A stretch of DNA of 64,000 nt from Candidatus Hydrogenedens sp. (GTDB lineage: Bacteria; Hydrogenedentota; Hydrogenedentia; Hydrogenedentales; JAEUWI01): NCBI GenBank assembly GCA_016125095.1, contig WGMK01000007.1, positions 186,001 to 250,000 of the forward strand, read 5' to 3'. Within the stretch, counting starts at the first letter, position 1. Each line of letters begins with the position of its first letter. Below the pieces are notes generated by a model. The model was not told the origin of the DNA, made no database searches, and saw nothing but the letters and a program-made list of their open reading frames with translations. The translations under genes and the position numbers were made by a program. Below are positions 34,397 to 42,974 of this stretch, piece after piece.

Positions 34397-35300
34397 TCTC
34401 GTAGCGCACGTTGTAGAACATACCCGGCACACTCGGGGCCGCGGGATTTTCGCAGCGGCAAATGAGTGCATAGCTGCCGCTGTGCGGGAAAGCCACGGTC
34501 GCCGAATTTCGCTCGCCTACCAGCGTACCATCGAGCGTCCAGGTGTACTTGCCATACCCGTCCACCGCCTTGAAGGTCATGCGCTGTCCGCGCTTGGCCT
34601 CGACCTTGGCGGGGCGGCTCGCCTCGACCAAGGTGGTAGATTCAGAAGCCAAGTTCCAATCGCCATTGACGCTGCGCTGCTCGAGACGAACCGTGTAGTC
34701 ACCCTCGGCGGGGAACACATACGTCAGGGTGACGTCGCCACCGCCTTCGGCTTCCATGACGCCATTCACCAGCCAGCGGTAGACGATGTCCGGCTGCGAC
34801 GGCGCGGTCAATTGAAACCCCTGCCCGACCAGGTACCGCTGGGGGAGGGTGAAGCGCATGCTGCCGCGCGGCAGCTTTGTGGAAAGGCCGATGTCGTTCA
34901 TCGCCTCATCGCGCGCGCCCCCCAAGGCCTCTGCGCGTTGGTCGAGGATACTCTTCTCGCCGTCCAGGGGCACCTTCACGGCAACATTCACGCTGCCGCG
35001 CCGGGTCTCGAGCACCAGCGTATAGCTGCCGACCTCAAGCTGGTCGGTGGGGGCCACGCGCACACCGCCATCGAAGGCCGATACGGCGATCATGCGGCCG
35101 TAGTTGCTTTCCCCGGCCATGAAGCGCGAGCCCTTGAAGTCTTCCGTCATCAGTGCCTCGCCGGCATCGGTCAGCGTAATTACCGCGGTTTCGGCGTGGG
35201 TGTGAAACGTGAGGGTCGACGGCGTGGCCTCGACCCCGAAGGCCGTAAACGGCGCCGCCAAACACCACGCGGTGGTCAGGATTGCGGTCAGGTACTTCAT
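34383..35300 (-). CDS. Secreted PKD/Ig-like domain protein
   Basis: 305 residues with a signal peptide (MKYLTAILTTAWCLAAPFTAFGVE). Residues 25-115 form one beta domain (TLTFHTHAETAVITLTD). Two PKD/Ig-like domains follow, each with a characteristic strand pair: IVYRWLVNGVMEAEGGGDVTLTY...GDYTVRLEQ at about 185-225, and KYTWTLDGTLVGERNSATVAF...SGSYALICR at about 260-290. No catalytic motif is seen. Proteins of this build are usually extracellular adhesion or glycan-binding factors. It converges with, and overlaps, the reductase gene by 14 bases, and is not part of the NO module. Confidence 0.75.
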   Translation of the reverse strand: MKYLTAILTTAWCLAAPFTAFGVEATPSTLTFHTHAETAVITLTDAGEALMTEDFKGSRFMAGESNYGRMIAVSAFDGGVRVAPTDQLEVGSYTLVLETRRGSVNVAVKVPLDGEKSILDQRAEALGGARDEAMNDIGLSTKLPRGSMRFTLPQRYLVGQGFQLTAPSQPDIVYRWLVNGVMEAEGGGDVTLTYVFPAEGDYTVRLEQRSVNGDWNLASESTTLVEASRPAKVEAKRGQRMTFKAVDGYGKYTWTLDGTLVGERNSATVAFPHSGSYALICRCENPAAPSVPGMFYNVRYEITVP

Positions 35301-35452
35301 GGCAAGCTCCTCTCGTTGCGTTGCGGGCGATGCCCGGCCCCCTGTCTATACGTTATACCCCTTTAGGGGTTTCCGTTTCAGGGAAGCGATTTTCAGGGGC
35401 CTCCGGCGGCGTGTTATTCTCGTTGCTTTCGAGGCCGTTAGGAATCCATAAC

Positions 35453-35941
35453 ATGCCTTATACCCCGATAATCGGAACCCTCGGCTACATCCTGTCTCCG
35501 GACGGCCGGCAGGTGCTGATGGTGCACCGGAACAAGCGCGGCGACGACCAGCATCTGGGCAAGTACAATGGCCTTGGCGGCAAACTCGAGCCCGGCGAAG
35601 ACGTTGTCTCCGGCCTGCGGCGCGAGGTGCGCGAGGAGGCCGGTATCGAGATCGGCGATATCGAACTGCGCGGCACCATCAGTTGGCCGGGCTTCGGTAA
35701 GAACGGCGAAGACTGGCTCGGTTTCATTTTCTTAGTGAAACAATTTTCGGGCGTGCCGCATTCGGAGAATCCCGAGGGGGAGCTGGCCTGGATCGATCGG
35801 GACAAGATTCTCGACCTGCCCCTTTGGGAGGGCGACCCGCATTTCCTGCCGCTGGTGTTCAGCGGGAATGCCCGCCAATTCCACGGTGTCATGCCTTATG
35901 AGGGCGGACGTCCCGTTTCGTGGAGCTATGCCGAAATCTGA
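35453..35941 (+). CDS. NUDIX hydrolase (8-oxo-dGTP diphosphatase-like)
   Basis: 162 residues. The NUDIX box is complete: Gly at the start of GGKLEPGEDVVSGL followed by REVREEAGI, giving G-x5-E-x7-REV-x-EEAGI with its Mg-binding Glu cluster. The N-terminal TLGYILSPDGRQVLMVHRNKR and the C-terminal HFLPLVFSGNARQFHGVM with a Trp-rich end resemble MutT/MTH1-type enzymes that hydrolyse oxidised purine nucleotides (human MTH1 also has the conserved N-K-Y-N-G-L-GGK context seen here as GKYNGLGGK). It lies beside a superoxide dismutase gene that has its own promoter, so oxidative-damage control is plausible. Confidence 0.9.
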   Translation: MPYTPIIGTLGYILSPDGRQVLMVHRNKRGDDQHLGKYNGLGGKLEPGEDVVSGLRREVREEAGIEIGDIELRGTISWPGFGKNGEDWLGFIFLVKQFSGVPHSENPEGELAWIDRDKILDLPLWEGDPHFLPLVFSGNARQFHGVMPYEGGRPVSWSYAEI

Positions 35942-35951
35942 TCGGCATATC

Positions 35952-35980
35952 TTGACGACCGTGCTACGGGTGACTACGAT
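35952..35980 (+). promoter_or_regulatory. Promoter of the superoxide dismutase gene
   Basis: TTGACG (35952-35957) and TACGAT (35975-35980) are 17 bases apart, about 80 bases before the ATG at 36058. It starts 10 bases after the NUDIX stop codon. Confidence 0.65.
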
Positions 35981-36057
35981 TGACGGCTGCCGCGAATTTA
36001 ACGGGAACGCGGTCTGCGGCCGCAGGCCGTGCAACACCACCGAGGAGGATTGATTTC

Positions 36058-36789
36058 ATGGACAACTCGAGGCGCGATTTTTTCAAGACGGCAACGGTAC
36101 CTGCGCTGGCGGCAGCGGCGTTCATCGGCGCTCCGATGGCGCTGGCTGCGGCGGAAGAAGGTAGCGGCGGGGCTCTCACCGAACACACCCTGCCCGATCT
36201 GCCCTATGCCTTCGACGCGCTCGAGCCGTTTATCGACGCCAAGACCATGCAGATCCACCACGACAAGCATCATCAGGGCTATGTGAATGGCCTGAATGCG
36301 GCGGAGAAGGCGCTGGCCGAGGCACGCGCCAAGGGCGACTTCGCGCTGATTCAGCATTACTCGCGTTCGGCGGCGTTCAACGGCGGCGGGCATTTCCTGC
36401 ACAGCATGTTCTGGAAGGTGATGGCCCCGGCGGGCAAGGGCGGCGGCGGTGAGCCCACGGGCGAACTGGCCGACATGATCGCCCGCGACTTTGGCAGCTT
36501 CGAGGGCTTCAAGGCCCACTTCGGCGCGGCGGCCAAGGCGGTCGAGGGCAGCGGCTGGGGACTCGTACACTACCGTCCGGCGGACGGGCGCCTGCTGGTG
36601 CTGCAGGGCGAGAACCAGCACAAGCTGTCGCCCTGGGGCAGTATGCCGGTGATGGGCATCGACGTGTGGGAGCACGCTTACTACCTGAACTACCAGAACA
36701 ACCGCGCCGCGTACGTCGACAATTGGTGGAATGTGGTGAACTGGGAACAGGTCGCGGCGAATGTGAAGGCCCTGCAAGCCTCTGCCTGA
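36058..36789 (+). CDS. Tat-exported Fe/Mn superoxide dismutase
   Basis: 243 residues with GAGGAGG upstream. The first 30 residues are a twin-arginine signal (NSRRDFFKTATVPALAAAAFIGAPMALA), so the enzyme should fold with its metal and then be exported to the periplasm. The dismutase domain keeps the ligands: His in MQIHHDKHHQGYVNGL, His in GGGHFLHSMFW and the Asp/His pair in GIDVWEHAYYLNYQNNR. The GGHxxH arrangement and the Gln in ENQHKLSPWG resemble the Mn-type more than the Fe-type, but cambialistic use is possible. The usual Asn before the second ligand His is Leu here, a small departure. It has its own promoter and terminator. Confidence 0.93.
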   Translation: MDNSRRDFFKTATVPALAAAAFIGAPMALAAAEEGSGGALTEHTLPDLPYAFDALEPFIDAKTMQIHHDKHHQGYVNGLNAAEKALAEARAKGDFALIQHYSRSAAFNGGGHFLHSMFWKVMAPAGKGGGGEPTGELADMIARDFGSFEGFKAHFGAAAKAVEGSGWGLVHYRPADGRLLVLQGENQHKLSPWGSMPVMGIDVWEHAYYLNYQNNRAAYVDNWWNVVNWEQVAANVKALQASA

Positions 36790-36810
36790 CCATAACGAGT
36801 GCTTTCCTCG

Positions 36811-36842
36811 GCGCCCCCGTTGAATAGCGGGGGCGCTTTTTT
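36811..36842 (+). terminator. Rho-independent terminator
   Basis: GCGCCCCCG (36811-36819) pairs with CGGGGGCGC (36828-36836) and is followed by TTTTTT. It lies 21 bases after the superoxide dismutase stop. Confidence 0.93.
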
Positions 36843-36900
36843 GTTTTTTCGCTGTCGATGCACACCCGTTCCATAATGGTTTGTTTGGCAGTGCAGATGT

Positions 36901-36929
36901 TTGATCGGCTTACCGGAACCCTCTAGACT
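36901..36929 (+). promoter_or_regulatory. Possible promoter of the haloperoxidase gene
   Basis: TTGATC (36901-36906) and TAGACT (36924-36929) are 17 bases apart, 43 bases before the ATG at 36973. Confidence 0.5.
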
Positions 36930-36972
36930 GTCGCATCAGGGCAGATCACGTCAGCTTGGGGAGAAAGTAACG

Positions 36973-39123
36973 ATGCGGGACATGAGCACTTCGATTCGGC
37001 GTTTCCGCAGTATTGTGGTTTCGATGGTACTCGCGGCCGCGCTTCTGGCGGCTTCTCCCGGTTTCGCGGAGCACTCTGTCGCCCGCGTCTGGAACGAAGA
37101 GGTGCTCTTCGCCATCCGCCGCGATTTGGCGCGGCCGCCCGTTCATGCGCGGAATCTGTTTCACCTGAGCGTGGCGATGTGGGATGCCTGGGCCGCCTAC
37201 GATGCGACGGCCGAAGGTTACCTGGTGAAAGAAAAGATGGCACCCCCGGCCGATGTGCAGGCGGCGCGCGAGGAGGCCATCAGCTATGCGGCCTACCGGC
37301 TGCTCCGGCACCGTTTCGCCAATTCGCCCGGCGCGGCCACCACGAACACGGAGCTGGACGATCGGCTGGCCGAACTGGGCTACGACAAGAATTTCACCTC
37401 TACCGTGGGCAATACCCCTGCGGCCTTCGGCAACCGCATCGCGGCGGCCGTGATCGATTGGGGCTTTACGGACAACTCCAACGAGGCGAACAACTATGCG
37501 GCGAACAACGGCTACGCGCCGGTGAACGAGCCCTTGCCGGTGGACCTGATCGGCAATCCGCTGATAACCGACCCGAACCGCTGGCAGCCGCTAGCCTTTG
37601 AGGTGTTTATCGACCAGAGTGGCAACATCTTTCCCGGCAAGATTCCTGCGTTTGTGTGCCCGCATTGGGGCTATGTGACGCCCTTTATGCTGCGCGAGCG
37701 GGATCGCAGCGAGCGCTCGGTATACTTCGATCCCGGCGAGCCGCCCTATTGGGGGACCGACACGCACCTCAAGTACGTAAACACGATGCTGACCGTGTTG
37801 CAATACAGCAGCACGCTCGACCCGGACCAGGAAGCGACGATGGATATTTCGCCGGCGGGCCGGGGCAACAATACGCCCTATACGAACGACGGCCACGGTT
37901 ATACGACCAACCCGGTGACGGGCCTGCCGTATACGCCGCAGATCGTCAAGCGCGGCGACTGGGGGCGCGTGATTGCAGAATTCTGGGCGGATGGTCCGGA
38001 TTCGGAAACCCCGCCGGGCCACTGGGACACCATCGCGAATTACGTCTCGGACCAGCCCGAACTGGAAAAGCGCATCGGCGGCGAGGGTGAGATTGTCGAT
38101 GATCTCGAATGGGACGTGAAACTGTACCTCGCCCTGAACGGCACGGAGCACGACACGGCGGTGGCGGTGTGGGGCGCCAAGGCCGAATACGATTGGATTC
38201 GTCCGATCTCAGCCATCCGTTTCCTGTGTGACCTCGGCCAATCCACCGATCCCCAGCAGCCGAATTACGATCCGTTGGGCATACCGCTTGTTCCGGGACT
38301 TATCGAAATGGTGACCGAGGAATCGTCGGCACCGGGCGGGCCGCATGAGGACTTCAGCACGAAGATTGGCGATATCGTCGTGTATTCGTGGCGCGGCCAG
38401 CCGGTGAATCCCGAGACGGAATATACGGGCGTGGGCTGGATCGAGTGCGGCGCGTGGATTCCGTACCAGCGGCCGACCTTTGTGACGCCGCCCTTTGCAG
38501 GATACATGTCGGGCCACAGCACCTACAGTGCTGCGGGCGCCGAGGTGCTGGCGCGCTTTACAGGCTCGCCGTATTTCCCGCGCGGGCTGGGTGAATTCCC
38601 CGCGCCAAAGAATGAGTTCCTTGTGTTCGAGGATGGCCCATCCGAGGATCTCGTGTTGCAGTGGGCGAGCTACTACGACGCCGCCGACGAGTCGGGACTG
38701 TCGCGCATCTACGGCGGCATTCATCCGCCCAGCGACGACATTCCCGGGCGCAAGATGGGGCGCGTGCTCGGCGCGCATGGCTTCAAGGAAGCGCAGCAAT
38801 ACTGGAATGGCACGGCCTCGCACCATTCTGCCGATACGGACGGGACGCCGGGCATCGGGTTGTCAGAGCTGTTGCGCGTGGTGCAGTTCTTCAACGCAGG
38901 CGGCTACCGCTGCGGCGAGAGCGAGGACGGCTACGTGATGGGTGCCGACGGCGAACCTGCGCCGGACTGCTTCGAGCACGACATCGACTACGCGCCGAAG
39001 GATTTCCAGATCGGGCTGTCGGAAGTGCTGCGCGCAGTGCAGTTCTACAATGTCGGCACGTGCCGGTATTGCGAGACCCTGAACCCGGCGACCGAGGACT
39101 CGTTCTGCGCGAACCTGCTATGA
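36973..39123 (+). CDS. Secreted vanadium-dependent haloperoxidase-like protein with dockerin-like C-terminus
   Basis: 716 residues from the ATG at 36973 (GGGGAGAAAG upstream), with a signal peptide ending near SPGFAEHS. The catalytic part is of the vanadium haloperoxidase/PAP2 fold: YDWIRPISAIRFL (about 405) supplies the Arg/Lys side, AGYMSGHSTYSAAGAEVL (about 512) the SGHS motif, and SRIYGGIHPPSDDIPGRKMG (about 580) the vanadate-binding His and Arg. It could oxidise halides with peroxide or act as a phosphatase. From about 620 a Cys-containing pair follows: EF-hand loop DTDGTPGIGLSE with helix LLRVVQFFNAGGYRC, then a degenerate loop with helix VLRAVQFYNVGTCRYC. The same pair ends the unrelated protein at 59152. 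Confidence 0.85.
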   Translation: MRDMSTSIRRFRSIVVSMVLAAALLAASPGFAEHSVARVWNEEVLFAIRRDLARPPVHARNLFHLSVAMWDAWAAYDATAEGYLVKEKMAPPADVQAAREEAISYAAYRLLRHRFANSPGAATTNTELDDRLAELGYDKNFTSTVGNTPAAFGNRIAAAVIDWGFTDNSNEANNYAANNGYAPVNEPLPVDLIGNPLITDPNRWQPLAFEVFIDQSGNIFPGKIPAFVCPHWGYVTPFMLRERDRSERSVYFDPGEPPYWGTDTHLKYVNTMLTVLQYSSTLDPDQEATMDISPAGRGNNTPYTNDGHGYTTNPVTGLPYTPQIVKRGDWGRVIAEFWADGPDSETPPGHWDTIANYVSDQPELEKRIGGEGEIVDDLEWDVKLYLALNGTEHDTAVAVWGAKAEYDWIRPISAIRFLCDLGQSTDPQQPNYDPLGIPLVPGLIEMVTEESSAPGGPHEDFSTKIGDIVVYSWRGQPVNPETEYTGVGWIECGAWIPYQRPTFVTPPFAGYMSGHSTYSAAGAEVLARFTGSPYFPRGLGEFPAPKNEFLVFEDGPSEDLVLQWASYYDAADESGLSRIYGGIHPPSDDIPGRKMGRVLGAHGFKEAQQYWNGTASHHSADTDGTPGIGLSELLRVVQFFNAGGYRCGESEDGYVMGADGEPAPDCFEHDIDYAPKDFQIGLSEVLRAVQFYNVGTCRYCETLNPATEDSFCANLL

Positions 39124-39130
39124 GACAGGA

Positions 39131-40846
39131 TCATCGTTCGAAATAGCCCATGAAGCCCATGACTGCGGTCACGCCGCCTTCGACCTGCAAGGCGCCCGTG
39201 GCATAGGCCATTGCCGGGTTGTCCTTGCGCGAGGCGATGCGCTTCCAGTCGTGCGCCGTGGTCGTAATGGTGATGTCCGGGTTTTCGGCCGTGCGCTGGC
39301 GGGTCTCCGCCACGCCCCGCCGGATGTGCATGGTGTAATCCTTGCCCACATCCGTGAAGCGGAACAGCGCGACCTGATCCACGTCGAGCGTTTCTTCGGC
39401 CTTGAGGCGTACGGTCATCGCCTGCATAAAGCGGTCGATGGGCAGCGACTCGATTAGGCTGTCCGGCGCGGCCGAGGGATCGCCCGGGGTGATCTCCAGT
39501 TCGCCGCGCCATTCCATCGCCTGGGTCAGGTAATAGTTCTTCGCATTGAAGTTGACCGATGCCATGCCGAGTCCCTCGAGCGCGTCGGCCAAGGCGTTCC
39601 GGGCGTCGGCGTTCTCCGGCTGATTGCGCACCCAGTGCCGGGCCAGTTCGGCCGCCCAACGGTATTCCTTGTTGTCGAGCGCGTTGCGCGCCTGTTCGGG
39701 CAGGGGGATGCCGCTGGCGAAGGCCTCGAGCATGCGGTGCGATTCCTCGGCGGGGGGGAGAGGATCGAGCGCCACCGCATCGCCGCCGAACCAGCCGAGA
39801 TAGCCGTCGCAGATGCCGCGCACGGAAAAGGGCACATTGCCATATACCGGCTGCAGGTAGGGATTCGTGGCCAGGTGCGGCGGCAGGTGGATCTCGGCCG
39901 CCAGTTCGTCGGGCGTGCGGCCCTTGTTCAGGCCGCGGATAGTCTGGTCGTGCACGATCTGGATGGCGTCGCGGTAGTTCGTGAGCGCATCCAGAATGGC
40001 TTCGCGCCCGGCAATCGGCCGCGTGTGGCAGGGCACCAGGTACTCCGGCTCGAGATCGCGCATGGCGTCGAGACTGCGCACCCATTCCATCACATCGCGG
40101 TAGGCCGTGCCGCGGATGGTGTAGAGATTCGGGAAGGCCTTGTAGAAATTGTCCGCCGGAATCAGCACCTTTTGGTCGGGCAGCCACACCGCGATCTGGT
40201 CGGGCGTTTCGCCGGGCGTATGGATCAACTGCAGGCGGATGCCCTCGATTTCGAGGTCGAGGGTATCGCTGAAGGTCTGGGTCGGCCGCGCGAGGGCGAT
40301 GTCCTCCATTTTGAAGTCCAGGCTCATGCCGATGCCTGCGGCCGTGGCGGCGGATTCCGGGAGCATTTGGCCGAACATCCGCATGCTGCGCACGTAGATG
40401 GCGTCCTTCAGCACGCTGACGATCCGGTCGACGTAGGAATCGAGTGATTCGTGCGCGTAGACGGGAATGTCCGGATCGCCGCCCGTGAAGACCAGGCCGC
40501 CGAACACATGGTCGGCGTGGTTATGGGTAAGGATGACCGCCTTCACGGGTTTGTCGGTAACCTCGCGGAAGGCGGCGAATGCGGCCTCGGCGCGCGGGCG
40601 GCTCTCCAGCGTATCGACGATGATTACGCCGTTGTCGCCCTCGAGCATGACGCTGTTTGCGAGGCCGAAGCCAATCGCCACGTAGACGCCGTCGGCGACC
40701 TTCTCCACGCCCTGCCGGAATTCATCGCGGAAGGCCGCCAGGTCCGGGGGAATCTCGGCAGTCTCGGGAATGGCCGGCGGCGGACTGCTGCAGGCGGTGA
40801 TTGCGAATAAGATGGAGGCAATCGAGCAAAGGCGTAGCATTGTCAT
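39131..40846 (-). CDS. Alkyl/aryl-sulfatase-like metallo-beta-lactamase-fold lipoprotein
   Basis: 571 residues. A short lipoprotein signal ends at the lipobox ITAC, so it should be membrane-anchored by Cys in the periplasm. The metallo-beta-lactamase domain has the metal motif THNHADHVFGG, with further ligands in HTPGETPDQIAVWLPD and the PCHTRP segment. Then comes the alkylsulfatase dimerisation region (GYLGWFGGDAVALDPLPPAEE, about 365-385) and a C-terminal SCP2-like domain (from about 450: ESLPIDRFMQAMTVRLKAE, YTMHIRRGVAE). This order is that of SdsA1/BDS1 enzymes, which hydrolyse primary or secondary alkyl sulfates to alcohols. It converges with the haloperoxidase gene seven bases away. Sulfate-ester substrate is inferred from family. 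Confidence 0.9.
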   Translation of the reverse strand: MTMLRLCSIASILFAITACSSPPPAIPETAEIPPDLAAFRDEFRQGVEKVADGVYVAIGFGLANSVMLEGDNGVIIVDTLESRPRAEAAFAAFREVTDKPVKAVILTHNHADHVFGGLVFTGGDPDIPVYAHESLDSYVDRIVSVLKDAIYVRSMRMFGQMLPESAATAAGIGMSLDFKMEDIALARPTQTFSDTLDLEIEGIRLQLIHTPGETPDQIAVWLPDQKVLIPADNFYKAFPNLYTIRGTAYRDVMEWVRSLDAMRDLEPEYLVPCHTRPIAGREAILDALTNYRDAIQIVHDQTIRGLNKGRTPDELAAEIHLPPHLATNPYLQPVYGNVPFSVRGICDGYLGWFGGDAVALDPLPPAEESHRMLEAFASGIPLPEQARNALDNKEYRWAAELARHWVRNQPENADARNALADALEGLGMASVNFNAKNYYLTQAMEWRGELEITPGDPSAAPDSLIESLPIDRFMQAMTVRLKAEETLDVDQVALFRFTDVGKDYTMHIRRGVAETRQRTAENPDITITTTAHDWKRIASRKDNPAMAYATGALQVEGGVTAVMGFMGYFER

Positions 40847-40907
40847 TCTGTAATTCTCCCGTCGCTATCGAATCAAGATTCTACCTGCGGCACATCGTCT
40901 AGCGACC

Positions 40908-41987
40908 TCATTTTCTATCTTTCATCATTTGGTATCGTTCCACAAAATGCGCTCGAATCGGTTCCTTGAATAGGAGTTGCCTCAAAGGTGACATGACACC
41001 GAATTCGACTATCTGGCAGCTACCGCTTGTTATCTCGGCCTCTGTGACGCAGTTGAGTCCGCGTTGTCCTTCCAAATAAGCTTTATTCAGGTAAACCTGA
41101 AAGTCCCCGCCATCGATAATCATGGCTACCTCCCCCTCTTTCTTGTACCAACTGAGCCAGGCATAGCGTCCTCGAGTTCGTATATCGTTCAATACCGATA
41201 CGCTGGAATGGCGCTCGTAAATGCCCGGCAAAGTTGCGGTGAACTCAGCTTCTGGCCCAAGGTCCGCGACTAACGCATACAATTCCTTGAACCCCTTTTC
41301 GTACTCTCGTGCATACTTCACCAAGGCTTCTGGAGCTTCCTCCGTTAAGTAAGCCCGATAAACGAGATTCACGGCCGCTTCGGAATCCAACGAGACACTC
41401 GAAATATCGGAATGCGGAATATTCTTGAGCCATGAAGGGGAGGGACTCAGAATCGCGAATGAGAAGAGAGTATTCAACGCACTCAATCCCGGCAGGATGC
41501 CGCATCTTCCGTTCTCGCATAGGATAGAAGCGACAATCGGGCTATTTTTCGAGTCAACCGTAGTTATATTTATTACCGCATAGGCGCGTGAAGCCGAACC
41601 GAAAACCGGGCCTGCAGAGGCCGCCTGTGCTCCTGATGTGATAAACTCGCAGAAAAAAGAATTGAACCCCGGAGTTTCCGCGTACTCCTCCTTTAACGGT
41701 GGATTCTGGACTTTACCCGTAAAAACCAGGTTTTCAAAATCTGAGCATTCATTCCGAGAAATGATTCCAGCGAACGCGTTCGCGATTCCAACGATATCCT
41801 GATGATCCTCCGAAGGCAATAGTGGTGCCTGTATATAAATCTCGGATTCGACCAGCTGAGATTCCGCATCGACTACGACCGGTATGAAGTAGGATTGCTT
41901 CCCGGATTCAGCAGCGGTCGTTACTTGAGTAAGAAAGACAATCAGTAACAGTGTAAGCGGGTGAACTGCAGGCCGAAATGCGATCAT
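40908..41987 (-). CDS. Secreted protein of unknown function, lower GC than neighbours
   Basis: 359 residues from the ATG at 41987 (AAGGACC upstream; a TTG directly before it is the alternative). A signal peptide is clear (AVHPLTLLLIVFLTQVTTAAES). The mature part contains four or more Cys (ISRNECSDFENL, NSFFCEFITSG, SILCENGRCGIL, LNCVTEAEITSGSCQIV) that could form two disulfides. I recognise no domain. Base composition is AT-richer than the flanking genes and codon choice is less biased, as in the secreted pair at 0.9-3.5 kb. It is the last gene on the minus strand before the ruvB operon. Function unknown. Confidence 0.7.
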   Translation of the reverse strand: MIAFRPAVHPLTLLLIVFLTQVTTAAESGKQSYFIPVVVDAESQLVESEIYIQAPLLPSEDHQDIVGIANAFAGIISRNECSDFENLVFTGKVQNPPLKEEYAETPGFNSFFCEFITSGAQAASAGPVFGSASRAYAVINITTVDSKNSPIVASILCENGRCGILPGLSALNTLFSFAILSPSPSWLKNIPHSDISSVSLDSEAAVNLVYRAYLTEEAPEALVKYAREYEKGFKELYALVADLGPEAEFTATLPGIYERHSSVSVLNDIRTRGRYAWLSWYKKEGEVAMIIDGGDFQVYLNKAYLEGQRGLNCVTEAEITSGSCQIVEFGVMSPLRQLLFKEPIRAHFVERYQMMKDRK

Positions 41988-41999
41988 CAACAGGTCCTT

Positions 42000-42494
42000 C
42001 TATCGGTCTTGTTGTCCGGCAACCTCTCGCCGCATGTGGAAGCGGCGGAAGGTCTGGCCGTTGTAGTCGACGGATTCTTCTTCGGCGACGTAGAAGCCGT
42101 GGCGGGTGAAGACTTCACGGGAGAAGAAACTGGCCTTGGTGTAGAAGGACGTCGCGCCGAATTCGCGGCGGGCGTCTTCGAGGGCGTGGGTGAGTACCTT
42201 CGAGCCCAGGCCCTTGCGGGTGTACTGCGGGGCGACGTAGAGCGAGGCGACGTAGCCATCGGCTCCGATGCCGCAGAAGGCGGCGGGCGCGCCGTCCACC
42301 TCGATGATATGGGTGCGGTAGTCCATGATGAAGTGGTAGAAGGCTTCGCGGTTGTCGGGCGAGGCGGACCAGGCGACGACTTGCTCGGGGGTATAGAGCT
42401 GCGGGCCGAGTTCGCGGACGGTGCTGGCGTAGATAGCGCCCAGTGCAGGCACGTCGGCTTCGGTGGCGAGGCGAAAGGAGTGCGTGTCAGACAT
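42000..42494 (-). CDS. GNAT-family N-acetyltransferase
   Basis: 164 residues. The GNAT fold is recognised from FRLATEADVPALGAIYAST, the central strand pair HIIEVDGAPAAFCGIG and the acetyl-CoA pyrophosphate loop SLYVAPQYTRKGLGSKVLTHALE, whose Q/R-x-x-G-x-G/A element is the motif A signature. The C-terminus FFSREVFTRHGFYVAEEESVDYNGQ is typical of small-molecule acetyltransferases. Its ATG overlaps the trmO stop by eight bases, so it is the third gene of the ruvB-trmO-GNAT operon. Substrate unknown. Confidence 0.9.
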   Translation of the reverse strand: MSDTHSFRLATEADVPALGAIYASTVRELGPQLYTPEQVVAWSASPDNREAFYHFIMDYRTHIIEVDGAPAAFCGIGADGYVASLYVAPQYTRKGLGSKVLTHALEDARREFGATSFYTKASFFSREVFTRHGFYVAEEESVDYNGQTFRRFHMRREVAGQQDR

Positions 42495-42963
42495 CGGGGT
42501 GTTTCCAGTAGTCGCGCATGAGTTCAGTGGCCCAATCGGGCTGATGCACCTCGCCGCGTGGCAGGAATTCGCGCAGCACGGGTTTGATATCGAGGACGGG
42601 TGTACCGTCTATCGCGTCGAGCTCGGCCACGTAGAGCGTGCGGCCTTCGCGCCGGAGTACGCGGCAGACGGTGGCGCCAAGGCGGTTGGGTCGTCCCTTG
42701 CCGCGCTGGGCGAAGATGCCCGCGCGCGGCCAATCGGGATTGTTCCGCGGATGCCGTGCGCCGCTCACGATGTTCTCCGGGGGCACGCGGTCGAAGAGGT
42801 AGATCACCTCGACATGCGAGAAGGTGTCGATGCCTTCCAAGGCGTCCTCCGGGAGGGAATCGACCAGTTGGATGGCGGCTTCGCTGCCGCCCCAGAAATC
42901 GTCCTCGGCCTGCGCGCGCGCGGCGCGGACAATGCCGATGGGGGAGACCGTGTAGTCGGCCAT
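42487..42963 (-). CDS. trmO: tRNA (N6-threonylcarbamoyladenosine(37)-N6)-methyltransferase TrmO / TsaA family
   Basis: 158 residues, matching the single-domain TrmO beta-barrel. Seen in order: YTVSPIGIVRAARAQ, FSHVEVIYLFDRVPPENI, HPRNNPDWPRAGIFAQRGKGRPNRLGATVCRV (the strongly conserved RxPxRPNxIG element) and LDAIDGTPVLDIKPVLREFLP. TrmO uses AdoMet to methylate t6A37 in certain tRNAs, fine-tuning decoding. The archaeal/bacterial short form without the C-terminal extension of E. coli YaeB is seen here. It sits 11 bases after ruvB and overlaps the GNAT gene. Confidence 0.92.
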   Translation of the reverse strand: MADYTVSPIGIVRAARAQAEDDFWGGSEAAIQLVDSLPEDALEGIDTFSHVEVIYLFDRVPPENIVSGARHPRNNPDWPRAGIFAQRGKGRPNRLGATVCRVLRREGRTLYVAELDAIDGTPVLDIKPVLREFLPRGEVHQPDWATELMRDYWKHPDV

Positions 42964-42974
42964 GGCAGTGCTCC

